Positions 1 through 11,575 of a stretch of 64,000 nucleotides of DNA are shown here, one piece after another (within the stretch, counting starts at the first letter, position 1; each line of letters begins with the position of its first letter). Source of the DNA: a bacterium OL-1 (GTDB lineage Bacteria; Actinomycetota; Coriobacteriia; Coriobacteriales; Atopobiaceae); contig LM994624.1 of the NCBI GenBank assembly GCA_000752675.2, forward strand, positions 1 through 64,000, read 5' to 3'. Below the pieces are notes generated by a model that ran no database searches, had not been told where the DNA came from, and worked only from the letters and a program-made list of their open reading frames with translations. The position numbers and the translations under genes are program-made.

Positions 1-30
1 TGGGGGGTGCGCCGCGCGAGGAAGTAATAT

Positions 31-68
31 ACGCCCCTGCGGGGCCCGTGGGAAGGGCCGAGGGGCGT
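31..68 (-). terminator. Possible terminator hairpin after the phosphohexomutase gene
   Basis: ACGCCCCT (31-38) pairs with AGGGGCGT (61-68), and GGCCC/GGGCC inside extends the stem. It lies just downstream of the stop codon of the minus-strand gene. The sequence after the stem on the minus strand is AT-rich (ATATTAC) but has no clean T-run, so termination is plausible rather than clear. Nothing else is seen in bases 1-93. Confidence 0.4.
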
Positions 69-93
69 CTCCACACCTCCTACACAACCGGGC

Positions 94-1497
94 TCAGGCG
101 CCCGCGCGCACCATGCCGCAGGAGGCATCCAGGAGGCGGTCGCGCTCGCCCTCAGTCGGCGCCTCGGAATATACCCTCACCACCGGGTCTGACCTGGACG
201 GGCGCATAAGGACCCAGGACCCGTCATCGAACTGGAGGCGCAGGCCGTCGGCATGGCTGACCTCCACGGGACGACGTCCTGCCACGGACCCAGGGTTCAG
301 TCCAGGCAGGACATTGCGGAAGGCCTGCGTGGCTGCCGGATCAAGGCGCACGTCTCGCCGCGTGTAGCGCATGTGGCCGATCTTATCGCCCATGTCACTA
401 ACCAGCTGACGCAAACTCCTGCCGCTCTTAGCCACCAGCTCGACCACCAGCAAGCACACGAGCAGGCCATCTCTCTCACAAAGGTGGGACGGAAACGCAA
501 GGCCACCGTATTCCTCGGCACCCAGCACCACGTCTCCCTCGCGCATTTCTCTATATATACGAGAGAAGCCAACGGGGACTGAGGTGAGTCCGCAGCCCAG
601 TCGCTCTGCCTGGCGCGCGATGCGCGCCGAGCACGTAAGCGTAACAACCACGCGACCGGACTCGCCGCGGTTCTCAATAAGATGGCCAAGAACCAGGGGC
701 GACAGCTCATGCGGCAGCAGAATATTGCCGTTCTCGTCCACCACGCCCGCACGGTCCCCATCACCATCGAGGAGAAACCCTATGTTTGCGCCTGTTGAGG
801 AGACTGTCTCCTCGCACTCATCCGCCCAGGGGTCGCAAGGCTCGGGATGGAGCCCGCAGAAGTCCTCGCATGCGTCGGCGTGAATCTCCGTCACGTTGCA
901 GCCCAGACGCTCGAGCGCAAAGGCAAGCACGCTAGCGCCGGCACCATACATGGGGTCGACCACAACATTGAGACCTGCCGCCGCAATGGACGGGCCATCG
1001 ACCAGCGTAATTAGATCATCGAGGTACGGCCCAATGAAGTTCGCCGTTTGAAAGCTTCCGCTATCGACGGGCGGCTCCAACGAGATGTGCTGCTCGACCG
1101 CATCAAGGAACTCGCGCGACACGGGACCGCCGTCCGCGCCACGCACAATAAGGCCCCCGTACTCGCAAGAACGCTCGCTTGCCGTGAACATGACCACGCC
1201 GATGGCGTCGTTCCTCTTCGAGCAGCACCAAGACACACAGGGCGTGGGGCACGGCCTGTCGGAGACAATTGCATGCAGTCCAAAGGACGCGAGCACGCCG
1301 GCGGCCGCACGAGCATACTCAGCAGAGTTGTGGCGGGCATCGAATCCAACGAGAACCGTGGCGCCGGGATGAGCCTCGGTCCAGAGAAGGCCAAGCGCGT
1401 CGGCAACGCGCCTGACGCCTGCCTCGTCGAACCCGTCGTCAAGGCGCGCTTGCCAACCATCGGCACCAAATCTAATTATGTTTGGACGTCTATCCAA
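94..1497 (-). CDS. Phosphoglucomutase/phosphomannomutase-family protein with altered active-site motifs
   Basis: 467 aa, usual length for an alpha-D-phosphohexomutase, the family that interconverts hexose 1- and 6-phosphates. The metal-binding loop DGDGDRAG is intact and the phosphoserine is kept in the motif TAS. The residues after that serine are ERS where the family has HNP. The sugar-binding loop reads GAEEYGG (usually GGEESGG), and the C-terminal phosphate-binding loop reads SRSDP (usually SGTEP). The start is a TTG inside the end of galU (8-nt overlap), so the two genes are translationally coupled. With galU it would supply UDP-glucose for envelope polymers. The fold assignment is secure; substrate and activity are uncertain because of the motif changes. 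Confidence 0.8.
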   Translation of the reverse strand: MDRRPNIIRFGADGWQARLDDGFDEAGVRRVADALGLLWTEAHPGATVLVGFDARHNSAEYARAAAGVLASFGLHAIVSDRPCPTPCVSWCCSKRNDAIGVVMFTASERSCEYGGLIVRGADGGPVSREFLDAVEQHISLEPPVDSGSFQTANFIGPYLDDLITLVDGPSIAAAGLNVVVDPMYGAGASVLAFALERLGCNVTEIHADACEDFCGLHPEPCDPWADECEETVSSTGANIGFLLDGDGDRAGVVDENGNILLPHELSPLVLGHLIENRGESGRVVVTLTCSARIARQAERLGCGLTSVPVGFSRIYREMREGDVVLGAEEYGGLAFPSHLCERDGLLVCLLVVELVAKSGRSLRQLVSDMGDKIGHMRYTRRDVRLDPAATQAFRNVLPGLNPGSVAGRRPVEVSHADGLRLQFDDGSWVLMRPSRSDPVVRVYSEAPTEGERDRLLDASCGMVRAGA

Positions 1498-2386
1498 GAG
1501 TTACGTCACCAAGAGCTTCGCGGAACGCCTCTGCGGTCTGGGGATTCTTGATGGCCATGCGCGCATTTGTTGCAGCCCAGGCAGCGGGAGTACCGGTATC
1601 ACATCCCTCTGCGGGATCCACCACCAGTGCGTACATCTCCTCCTCGGCGAGAAGTCGCTGCATGGAGTCCGTCAGCTGAATCTCGTTGCCTGCGCCCGGT
1701 GCCTGCGTGGCAAGAAGCTCCATGATGCGGGGCGAGAGGAGATAGCGGCCAACGATGAACAGGTGCGAGGGGGCATCCTCGGGCTTGGGCTTCTCGACGA
1801 GTCCCGTCACCTTCCAGACGGCGCCCTCGTCCTCCTCGCCAGCCTGTGCACCCTCGAGGTGGCCAACGCACTGGCCAGCAATGATGCCATAGCGGCTCAC
1901 CTGGTCTGCCGGCACTGGTGCGACAGCGATGACCGAGGCGCCGTTGTGCTCGCGGGAAACCTGGGCCATGCGCACGCACATCTGCTTATCCGGCACAAAG
2001 TAGTCACCGAGGAGCACGAAGAAGGGCTCGCCGTCGATCTTGTCGGCAGCACAGTGGACGGCATGGCCGAGTCCGCGCGGATTGTCCTGGTAGACAAAGG
2101 AGACCGGCAGAGTGGAGGCCTCGTGCACGAGATCTGCCGCCTCACCCTTGCCCCGCTCGCGCAGCATGGACTCAAACTCCTCGTCGACAGAAAAGTACTG
2201 CTCGATCTGCGGCTTCTCGCGCGAGTTTACGATCACGACGCCATCGACGCCTGCAGGCTCAAGCGCCTCCTCAACAACATACTGGAGGATGGGCTTGTCG
2301 AGCACGGGCAGAAGCTCCTTGGGCATGCACCTCGTTGCGGGCAGAAAGCGCGTGCCAAGACCTGCTGCCGGGATAATTGCCTTCAT
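1490..2386 (-). CDS. galU: UTP-glucose-1-phosphate uridylyltransferase
   Basis: 298 aa. Makes UDP-glucose from UTP and glucose 1-phosphate in the cytoplasm. The N-terminus MKAIIPAAGLGTRFLPAT with KELLPV is the nucleotide-binding signature of GalU. VEKP and the acidic VDPAEGCDTG stretch near the C-terminus also fit. A longer in-frame reading to 2551 exists, but this ATG is preceded by GAAGGGA and starts exactly at the conserved motif. It overlaps the downstream phosphohexomutase by 8 nt. The 169 bp upstream (2387-2555) separate it from the DtxR-type gene and may hold its promoter. Confidence 0.95.
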   Translation of the reverse strand: MKAIIPAAGLGTRFLPATRCMPKELLPVLDKPILQYVVEEALEPAGVDGVVIVNSREKPQIEQYFSVDEEFESMLRERGKGEAADLVHEASTLPVSFVYQDNPRGLGHAVHCAADKIDGEPFFVLLGDYFVPDKQMCVRMAQVSREHNGASVIAVAPVPADQVSRYGIIAGQCVGHLEGAQAGEEDEGAVWKVTGLVEKPKPEDAPSHLFIVGRYLLSPRIMELLATQAPGAGNEIQLTDSMQRLLAEEEMYALVVDPAEGCDTGTPAAWAATNARMAIKNPQTAEAFREALGDVTLG

Positions 2387-2555
2387 AGTGTGTATGTTCC
2401 CTTCGGAAGTGGGCAGTTTGGGCATAAATCGCCAGGTACACCATACCCCCGTGTGCGCACGGATAGCCTTACCTTCTCTTAGCGGCGGCCCTCCGCCGGA
2501 TGCACGGTGACAAGCCAGGGCACCATCACACGGCGCACACCAAATTGCCATGAGG

Positions 2556-2984
2556 CTAATCTGGGATGGTCACGCCCTGCCTAGCGAGATAGTCAATGAG
2601 GCGCGACATGGTATCGGCAGAAAGAACATGCTCCATGAGGCAGGCTTCCTCGTCTGCCTGCTCTGCCTCGACGCCAAGGTCTGTCTCGAGAAATGCGCGC
2701 AGGGCACGGTGAGCGCGCCACACGATGGCCGCGTACTCCTTGCCCTCTGGCGTAAGCGTCACCCTGCCATAGCGGCTCTGGTTGACCATGCCCTCTTCCT
2801 TGAGCATCGAAAGCGCCTTGTTCACGCTTGCCTTGGATACGTCAAGCTGCTCGGCAACGTCGACGGAGCGAACGCTCCCGTCGGGCTCGCCAGACTCTGT
2901 GGACAGCCTGTATATCGACTCGAGGTAGTCCTCGCCCGCCCTTGTAAGGGCGTGATCGTGATTTCCGTCACCCGTTAGAGCCAT
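2556..2984 (-). CDS. DtxR/MntR-family metal-dependent transcriptional repressor
   Basis: 142 aa: N-terminal winged helix (about 10-70; VAEQLDVSKASVNKALSMLK recognition region) followed by the metal-binding dimerisation domain. The motif EEACLMEHVLS carries the Cys/Glu/His ligands typical of DtxR-family iron or manganese sensors. There is no C-terminal SH3-like domain, so it is the short, MntR-like architecture. The start chosen (MALTGDG) follows GGGGGAG by 6 nt; an upstream in-frame start is less likely. A DtxR/IdeR-like box lies upstream of feoAB at 44446-44464 in this window, making that operon a possible target. Whether the ligand is Fe or Mn cannot be told. Confidence 0.88.
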   Translation of the reverse strand: MALTGDGNHDHALTRAGEDYLESIYRLSTESGEPDGSVRSVDVAEQLDVSKASVNKALSMLKEEGMVNQSRYGRVTLTPEGKEYAAIVWRAHRALRAFLETDLGVEAEQADEEACLMEHVLSADTMSRLIDYLARQGVTIPD

Positions 2985-3051
2985 GAGAAGTCTCCCCCAT
3001 CTTGCTGTACGCGCCCCCGGCGCGTGTCCTGGAGACATTATCCCCAAGTAA

Positions 3052-4263
3052 TCAATTCTTTGGCGCCGACGTGGATGAGGAGACCGTAGATTCGGCAGAC
3101 TGCTGAGACGTTGCTACCGTCGACGACGCCGTGGTGTCGGTTGTGGTTGAGGAGTCGCTCGTCGTGGCATCCGAGCCCGCAGAGGAGTCATCGGCATTGT
3201 AGCCGTACTGGTCAACGTCAAAAGACGACGGATCCTCACCCGCATCGATGACCTTCATCATCTCGTCGAGGGCATCCCAATCGGCCACAACATATGCGAC
3301 GCCATTAACGTCCTTGGGCTCGGAGGGCACATAGGCCGTGTAGATATCGCTCTCGGTATCCATGCCCACCATCTCGGAGGCGAGCGTCACAATGTCGGTG
3401 ACCGAGAGGTCGGTGCTGATAACGTCTGCGGTGGCGTTGACCAGGTTCACAATCTTGGTTGGGTCGTCAGTGGCCAGCAGCTGGTTGAGCATGGCCTTGA
3501 TGAAGGCGCGCTGGTGGCGCATGCGCGTGTAATCGCCATCAGGGAAGTGGCGGCACCTGCAGTAGAAGAGCGCCTGCGCACCGTTGAGCGTCTGGACCCC
3601 GGGCTGGAGCTCGGTGACGTCATCGAAGTTCTCGGTGTCCTTAATGTGCTGATCGACGTCAACCGTCACGCCGCCCATGGCGTCGGTAAGGGTCGAGAGC
3701 CCATCAAACGCAATCTCGGCATAGTGAGAGATCTGGACTCCGCACTTCTCGCTCACAATCTGCACCATGCCGGCTGCGCCATCGTAGGTGTGGACCCCGT
3801 TGATCTTCATGGTCGTGCCCTTCCACTCGACCATGGTGTCACGAGGAATCGAGAGGAGCGTCACGCGCTTGTTGGGCGGGTCGATGCGGGCAAGAATGAT
3901 GGTATCGGCACGGTAGTCCGTCTCGCCAGGCCGGCCGTCAGTTCCAAGGAGCAGCACGTAGTAGGGGTCATTTGGCGTTGCAGGGGTATCGTCCTCGGTC
4001 GAGCTCGCCAGGCTCTGCTGAAGCTCGGGGGTAATGACCTGGCTGTTGTTCATCCGCGTTTGAACGTTGTTGATCCACAGAGCGAACGCCGTTCCCCCGC
4101 CGACAAGGACCGCCACTAGCGCAATAACGATCCCTCGCACCACATTCCTGCGAGTTGCGTGCTTCTTGCGCTTGCTGCTGTAGCGCTCGACGTTGTCGCG
4201 GCTGTACTCGTCAGGCGCATCGACACCGGAGCCGTTCTCCTCGGTCTTCATGTGCTTGCTCAT
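3052..4263 (-). CDS. LytR-CpsA-Psr (LCP) family cell-wall glycopolymer ligase
   Basis: 403 aa. LCP enzymes transfer lipid-linked glycopolymers to peptidoglycan outside the membrane. A basic cytoplasmic N-terminus (KRKKHATRR) precedes one membrane segment (about 41-63). The LCP domain (about 100-290) has LLLGTDGRPGE, the Asp/Arg motif DYRADTIILARID, LLSIPRDT and the final Arg-rich motif ending GDYTRMRHQR. The C-terminal 60 residues are a Ser/Thr-rich low-complexity tail, probably a wall-spanning linker. It sits between murA (33 bp upstream) and the DtxR-type gene, with galU further on, which fits a cell-wall cluster. Confidence 0.93.
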   Translation of the reverse strand: MSKHMKTEENGSGVDAPDEYSRDNVERYSSKRKKHATRRNVVRGIVIALVAVLVGGGTAFALWINNVQTRMNNSQVITPELQQSLASSTEDDTPATPNDPYYVLLLGTDGRPGETDYRADTIILARIDPPNKRVTLLSIPRDTMVEWKGTTMKINGVHTYDGAAGMVQIVSEKCGVQISHYAEIAFDGLSTLTDAMGGVTVDVDQHIKDTENFDDVTELQPGVQTLNGAQALFYCRCRHFPDGDYTRMRHQRAFIKAMLNQLLATDDPTKIVNLVNATADVISTDLSVTDIVTLASEMVGMDTESDIYTAYVPSEPKDVNGVAYVVADWDALDEMMKVIDAGEDPSSFDVDQYGYNADDSSAGSDATTSDSSTTTDTTASSTVATSQQSAESTVSSSTSAPKN

Positions 4264-4296
4264 CAGCCGCTCCGCATTCTTTCCGCGAGCAGGGAC

Positions 4297-5583
4297 CTAG
4301 TCCCTGATCGCATCCTCGTCATCGGGAACCGTGTCCCGCTCCGCCTTGGCACCCAGCGAGACAAGCTTGCTCACAAACCCCTCGTAGCCACGCTCGATGT
4401 GATGGATGGCAGAGACCGTCGTGACGCCATCGGCCACAAGGCCGGCCATGACCAGGGCCGCACCGCCGCGAAGATCGGGCGACTTCACCTGCGTGCCCGA
4501 GAAGCCTGGAACTCCATGCACGATGGCGTGGTGTCCCTCGATGGTGATGTCGGCGCCCATGCGCTGCAGCTCACTCGCAAACATGAATCGGTTCTCGAAG
4601 ACATTCTCGGTAATCACGCACGAGCCCTTGGCGAGTGCAAGAAGGCACATGGTCTGCGCCTGCATGTCGGTGGGAAATCCCGGGAAGGGCAGCGTCTGAA
4701 TGTCTGTGGGAAGGATGGGGCCCTCGCGCCAGACCGTACAGCCGCGCACGCCGCGCTGAACGGTGATGCCCATCTTCTCGAACTTCTTAAGCACAAGGCC
4801 AAGGTGGACGGGGTCAAAACCGTTTACCCTAACCGGCTCTCCGCAGAGACCGCCAATAGCGAGGAAGGTGCCCGCCTCGATGCGGTCCCCCACCACGGTG
4901 TGCGTGACAGGGTGGAGCTCCCCCACGCCCTCAATCTCGATGACGGGCGAGCCAGCGCCACGGATATTAGCGCCCATCTCATTGAGCATGTTGGCCAAAT
5001 CGACGATCTCTGGCTCACGCGCGGCGTTGTCGATGATGGTGGTGCCCTTGGCGTGGACCGAGGCCATCATGAGGTTCTCGGTGGCACCCACGCTCGCGAA
5101 TGCCAGCGTGACCGTGTTGCCCGTGATACCGTTTGGCGTGGTTGCATGGATGTTGCCATGCCTCACGTCAAACTGGACGCCAAGCTCCTCAAGGCCGAGG
5201 ATGTGCATGTCGATCTTGCGCGCGCCGATGTTGCAGCCGCCCGGCATGGCAACGACGGCCTTGCCAAAGCGGGAGATGAGCGGCCCGAGAACCGCCGTCG
5301 ACGCACGCATCTGGGCAACCAGCTCGTAGGGCGTCTCCCATTTATCGACGTTCGTTGTGTCAATGACCAGAGTGTGCTTGTCGAGCACGTCAATGGTTGC
5401 ACCCAGGCGCTTGAGCACCTTGCCCATGACGTGGACGTCCGCGATGTTGGGGACGTTCTTCAGCGTGGTGACACCCGGCGCCATGATGGTTGCCGCCATG
5501 AGCTTGAGCGCCGAGTTCTTTGCGCCCTCGACCGTGACCTCACCAGTTATTGCGTGACCGCCCTCAACCTTGATGACGTCCAT
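4297..5583 (-). CDS. murA: UDP-N-acetylglucosamine 1-carboxyvinyltransferase
   Basis: 428 aa. First committed step of peptidoglycan synthesis: transfers enolpyruvate from PEP to UDP-GlcNAc. Two-domain EPSP-synthase-like fold. The N-terminal signature EGAKNSALKLMAA and the catalytic loop GGCNIGARKID are present. The loop Cys (residue 117 from the chosen start) is the fosfomycin-reactive residue, so sensitivity would be expected unless other factors intervene. The ATG at 5583 follows AGGAGG at ideal spacing; a 12-residue longer reading is not favoured. It lies 51 bp downstream of atpC and could be cotranscribed with the ATP synthase operon. Confidence 0.96.
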   Translation of the reverse strand: MDVIKVEGGHAITGEVTVEGAKNSALKLMAATIMAPGVTTLKNVPNIADVHVMGKVLKRLGATIDVLDKHTLVIDTTNVDKWETPYELVAQMRASTAVLGPLISRFGKAVVAMPGGCNIGARKIDMHILGLEELGVQFDVRHGNIHATTPNGITGNTVTLAFASVGATENLMMASVHAKGTTIIDNAAREPEIVDLANMLNEMGANIRGAGSPVIEIEGVGELHPVTHTVVGDRIEAGTFLAIGGLCGEPVRVNGFDPVHLGLVLKKFEKMGITVQRGVRGCTVWREGPILPTDIQTLPFPGFPTDMQAQTMCLLALAKGSCVITENVFENRFMFASELQRMGADITIEGHHAIVHGVPGFSGTQVKSPDLRGGAALVMAGLVADGVTTVSAIHHIERGYEGFVSKLVSLGAKAERDTVPDDEDAIRD

Positions 5584-5634
5584 ATTCCTCCTGCATATAG
5601 CAAGCGACCCCGCTTTCACGGGGCCGCCTGGGAT

Positions 5635-6060
5635 TTAGTTCTGCTTCTGCTCCGCCGCTTCTTTGAGCAGTAGATTACACCACTTTACCTTGTTCTCCCA
5701 ATACGCGCGGCGCCCGTCCGCCTCATCGAGACCGTTGAGCGTATCGAGGGCGGTGTCGCGGGTCTCACGGACAACGTCTGGCTCGATGTCATCGGTGAGA
5801 CGCGCGTGGTCGGCGAGGATGATGACGCTCTTCTCGTCGATCTGGGCATAGCCGCCCGAGATAACGACCTTGGTTGTGCCACCGCCGTCCTCCTCGCGGA
5901 GGTGCAGGCGAACCACGCCGTCGCCCAGTGAGCAAATCTCTGGCGCATGGCCAGGCCACACGCCCAGCTCGCCGGAGTGCGCGACAAGGATGAGGCTTGC
6001 GACAGGCCCCTCGTAGAGAAGCCTGTCTGGACGGACGAACTGACAATTGAGCTCGGCCAT
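5635..6060 (-). CDS. atpC: F1Fo ATP synthase subunit epsilon
   Basis: 141 aa. Central-stalk subunit and inhibitor of the F1 motor. The N-terminal beta-sandwich shows FVRPDRLLYEGPVASLI, GELGVWPGHAPEI and the IDEKSVIILADHA strand; a helical C-terminal hairpin follows. AGGAAG before the ATG lies at the end of atpD (8-bp gap). It is the last gene of the ATP synthase operon; murA follows. Confidence 0.93.
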   Translation of the reverse strand: MAELNCQFVRPDRLLYEGPVASLILVAHSGELGVWPGHAPEICSLGDGVVRLHLREEDGGGTTKVVISGGYAQIDEKSVIILADHARLTDDIEPDVVRETRDTALDTLNGLDEADGRRAYWENKVKWCNLLLKEAAEQKQN

Positions 6061-6068
6061 GTGTCTTC

Positions 6069-8476
<2,408 letters not shown>

Positions 8477-8482
8477 CGCTCG

Positions 8483-10183
8483 CTACTCCTGGCCCTTCTC
8501 CGCGTCCTGGTCCTGACCGGGCACCGCAACAGCCTCGGGGCCTTCGGTCTTCTCGGCGACGTGCTCGACGTCGCGTGCCTTGGCCTTGTTGGGGTGCTCG
8601 AGCATGAACTGAGCCTTGTAGTGCGTGATGTGCTCCTTGAGACGACGCTCCTGATCCTCGGTAATCTTGCCCTCGAGGAGCGAGGCGCGCAGCGCAGGGT
8701 GCTTGTCGGCCATGTACTTGGCAAGCCCGTCGCGGAACAGGCTCACGTGGTTGAGGTCGATGTCGTCAAGGAAGTCCTCCTTGCCGGCGAAGACTGCGAT
8801 GATCTCGTCGGGCGCGGCAAGGGCCGCAAAGCGTCCCTGCTTGAGGAGCTCCATCATGTGGGCACCGTGGTTGAGCTGGTACTGCGTGGTGGCGTCGAGG
8901 TCAGAGCCAAACTGCGCGAACGCCTGCTTGTCGCGGTATGCGGCAAGGTCAAGGCGCAGCGTGCCGGCAACCTGCTTCATGGCCTTGTACTGGGCGTCGC
9001 CGCCAACCCTAGAGACCGAGATACCCACGTCCACAGCGGGGCGCTGGCCCTGGAAGAACAGGTTGGTCTGCAGGTAAATCTGACCGTCGGTGATGGAAAT
9101 CACGTTGGTGGGAATGTAAGCGGAGACGTCGCCCTCCTGCGTCTCGATGATGGGGAGCGCCGTGAGCGAGCCGCCGCCGTTCTCGTCGGACAGCTTGCAT
9201 GCGCGCTCGAGCAGACGAGAGTGCAGGTAGAAGATGTCGCCAGGATAGGCCTCGCGTCCAGGCGGACGGTGCAGCGTCAGCGACATCTGACGATAGGCAA
9301 CGGCCTGCTTGGAGAGGTCGTCGTAGACCACGAGGACGTGCGCACCGGGGTGCGTGGCGTCTGCGGGGTTCCCGTTGGCGTCGTTGTACATGAAGTACTC
9401 GCCGATGGCCGCGCCGGCCATGGGGGCGATATACTGAAGCGGTGCGGAGTCTGCGGCGGTGGCGGCAACGATAACCGTCTTGTCGAGAACGCCATGCCTT
9501 GCCAGGGACTCCCTGATCGTAGCAACCGTAGAGGCCTTCTGGCCAATCGCCACGTAGATGCAGAGCATGTCCGTGTCGCGCTGGTTCACGATGGTGTCGA
9601 TGGCAATGGCGGTCTTGCCCGTCTTGCGGTCACCAATGATGAGCTCACGCTGGCCGCGGCCAATGGGCACCATTGCGTCGATGGCGAGAAGTCCGGTGAG
9701 CACGGGCTCGCAGACCGGCTGGCGTGCCATGATGCCAGGGGCCTTGAACTCGATGGGTCGACGGTGCGTAGAATCGATAGGACCAAGGCCGTCGATGGGC
9801 TGGCCCAGTGGGTTCACCACGCGACCGAGCATGGCATGCCCCACGGGGATGTCCATGACGCGGCCGGTCGTACGGCACTCGTCGCCCTCCTTGATGGAGT
9901 CGACGTCACCAAAGAGGACGGCACCAACCCTGTCCTCCTCGAGGTTCTGCGCCAGGCCATAGACGCTGCGACCCGTCACAGAGCTCGTGAACTGCAGAAG
10001 CTCGCCTGCCATGGCGGTCTTGAGGCCCGAGATGTACGCGATGCCATCGCCAACCTGCGTGACGACTGACGCCTCCTGGCGGTCGACCGTTGCGTTGATG
10101 GCGGAAAGCTGCTCGCGCAGGGTGCTCATGATGCGCTCAGAGCTAATCGACGAGTCGATGGTAGCCTGCTCGTTCTCTGTCAC
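8483..10183 (-). CDS. atpA: F1Fo ATP synthase subunit alpha
   Basis: 566 aa. Non-catalytic nucleotide-binding subunit of F1. [15 protein letters not shown] is the P-loop (the common form is GDRQTGKT). [12 protein letters not shown] and the C-terminal FLDDID region fit. The C-terminus has a charged extension of about 40 residues ([20 protein letters not shown] and onward), longer than usual. The start is a GTG overlapping the atpH stop (GTGA), preceded by GGAGGTGA. Confidence 0.98.
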   Translation of the reverse strand: MTENEQATIDSSISSERIMSTLREQLSAINATVDRQEASVVTQVGDGIAYISGLKTAMAGELLQFTSSVTGRSVYGLAQNLEEDRVGAVLFGDVDSIKEGDECRTTGRVMDIPVGHAMLGRVVNPLGQPIDGLGPIDSTHRRPIEFKAPGIMARQPVCEPVLTGLLAIDAMVPIGRGQRELIIGDRKTGKTAIAIDTIVNQRDTDMLCIYVAIGQKASTVATIRESLARHGVLDKTVIVAATAADSAPLQYIAPMAGAAIGEYFMYNDANGNPADATHPGAHVLVVYDDLSKQAVAYRQMSLTLHRPPGREAYPGDIFYLHSRLLERACKLSDENGGGSLTALPIIETQEGDVSAYIPTNVISITDGQIYLQTNLFFQGQRPAVDVGISVSRVGGDAQYKAMKQVAGTLRLDLAAYRDKQAFAQFGSDLDATTQYQLNHGAHMMELLKQGRFAALAAPDEIIAVFAGKEDFLDDIDLNHVSLFRDGLAKYMADKHPALRASLLEGKITEDQERRLKEHITHYKAQFMLEHPNKAKARDVEHVAEKTEGPEAVAVPGQDQDAEKGQE

Positions 10184-10653
10184 TGCTCTTCACCTCCGAT
10201 AAATGCTGAGGAGAGCGTCTTCCTAATGTGCGAGAGCTGGGCACGCACCGAGGCATCCATGCGCTTGCCGCGCGCCTCGAGAAGAACGCCGCCCAGGATA
10301 CTGGGGTCAACGCGCTCGACAAGATAGACGGGTGCGTTGAGCAGCTTCTCAGCCCGTGCACGGACCTTCTCACGCAGCTGGTCGTCCATGGGGACGGCCG
10401 TGGTGATAGTGACCGACACGGTCTTGTCCTCGCTGTCCAGGATCTCCTTGTACCTCTTGGCAACCTGGTCAATGAGGTCTGCGTCGTTCTCGGCCTGCAT
10501 GGCCGAGAGGGTTTCGAGCACCTCGGGCGAGAACTTCTTGGCATGCTGCCACTGCACCAGGTCGGCGTTCGCACGTCCCTCCTGTCGGGCCGCATCGAGC
10601 AGGGCCCTGGTGTAGGCCTCCGCCTTGTCTTCCTCGGGTCGCTTACTGCTCAT
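10180..10653 (-). CDS. atpH: F1Fo ATP synthase subunit delta
   Basis: 157 aa. Peripheral-stalk subunit joining F1 to subunit b. Predicted N-terminal helical bundle ([13 protein letters not shown]) and C-terminal domain ([41 protein letters not shown]). The ATG at 10653 is chosen; a GTG at 10662 three codons upstream is also possible. The gene overlaps the end of atpF and shares GTGA with atpA. Confidence 0.9.
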   Translation of the reverse strand: MSSKRPEEDKAEAYTRALLDAARQEGRANADLVQWQHAKKFSPEVLETLSAMQAENDADLIDQVAKRYKEILDSEDKTVSVTITTAVPMDDQLREKVRARAEKLLNAPVYLVERVDPSILGGVLLEARGKRMDASVRAQLSHIRKTLSSAFIGGEEQ

Positions 10654-11251
10654 TGGGGGCACTCACTTCCGCGAGGTACTTCTCGGCAAGCCTGCGCTGC
10701 TGGTCCTCGGTAAGGTCGTTGCCAATGATCTTGCTCGCAATCTCGACGGAAAGGTCGACGACAGAGCTCGAAAGCTCAATCGTGGCCTTGCGGCGCTCGG
10801 AATCGACGGCACCATGCGCCTTGGCAATGATGTCGGACGCCTCGTGCTGCGCCTTGGCAAGAATCTGTGAGCGCTCCTCCTCGGCTTCCTTCTTGGCCTC
10901 GGAGATTATCTCCTCCGCCTTGCGATTGGCGTCGACGAGCTTGTCCTCGTAGCTCTGTGCCTCGGCCGCGGCCTTCGCCTTGGACTTCTCGGCAGAGTCG
11001 AGATCGTCCTGGATCTTCTGCTGACGCTTCTCCATCATCCCGAGAATCGAAGGCCAGGCAAGCTTGGCCATGATGAGCCAGATGATGAGGAAGGCAATGA
11101 GCGCGGGGATGAACTCCGCGGGCTTTGGCAGAAGGAGGTCGGGGCCGCTGGGGCTTTCGGCGAGGGCGACGGTGGGCAGCGAGAGGACCGTGCCAAGCAT
11201 GAGACCGGCAACGGCCGCAATGCGCGCGCTCCCCTTCATGTTCCTGTTCAT
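10643..11251 (-). CDS. atpF: F1Fo ATP synthase subunit b with an extra N-terminal hydrophobic segment
   Basis: 202 aa. Peripheral-stalk dimer subunit. The membrane anchor FIPALIAFLIIWLIMAKLAW is followed by a long charged coiled coil (KRQQKIQDDLDSAEKSKAKA and onward). Before the anchor lies a second hydrophobic stretch ending ALAESPSG, which looks like a Sec signal peptide with a possible cleavage site after ALA. The chosen ATG (MNRNMKG) follows GGAGGG; a longer reading from 11290 lacks a ribosome-binding site. The signal-like segment would place the N-terminus outside the membrane before cleavage. Confidence 0.92.
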   Translation of the reverse strand: MNRNMKGSARIAAVAGLMLGTVLSLPTVALAESPSGPDLLLPKPAEFIPALIAFLIIWLIMAKLAWPSILGMMEKRQQKIQDDLDSAEKSKAKAAAEAQSYEDKLVDANRKAEEIISEAKKEAEEERSQILAKAQHEASDIIAKAHGAVDSERRKATIELSSSVVDLSVEIASKIIGNDLTEDQQRRLAEKYLAEVSAPNEQ

Positions 11252-11294
11252 ACGTCCCTCCAACTCAGCTTGTACGTCGTGTTGTGCCATGCAG

Positions 11295-11486
11295 CTAGGC
11301 GATCAGCGTCACGACGAAGCCGATGAGGGCCAGTGCCTCGACGAATGCCGAGCCCAGGATGAAGACTGTGAACAGACGACCCTGGACCTCAGGCTGACGC
11401 GCCATCGACGTGGTTGCGCCGTAGGCAGCAAGGCCAATACCGATGCCGGCGCCAATAACACCGAGACCATAACCAATGACTCCCAC
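11295..11486 (-). CDS. atpE: F1Fo ATP synthase subunit c, GTG start
   Basis: 63 aa, short for a c subunit (usually 70-90). The loop motif ARQPE (29-33) joins two membrane helices. The ion-carrying Glu is in SAFVEALALIGF (Glu50). The helix-1 position that is Gln in Na+-type rings is Ile (GIGIG) and the residue after Glu is Ala, so proton coupling is likely. GTG at 11486 is chosen because AAAGGAGG lies 4 nt upstream. A long open reading frame extends upstream through atpB in another frame but is not real there. Confidence 0.9.
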   Translation of the reverse strand: MGVIGYGLGVIGAGIGIGLAAYGATTSMARQPEVQGRLFTVFILGSAFVEALALIGFVVTLIA

Positions 11487-11575
11487 GATTCCTCCTTTGT
11501 CACTCGCCTGGACCCAGGCGAACTCTGACGTCGTGCTATGCAGAAGCGGTCGTGTTCCGCTTGTTGCCCTGTTGG

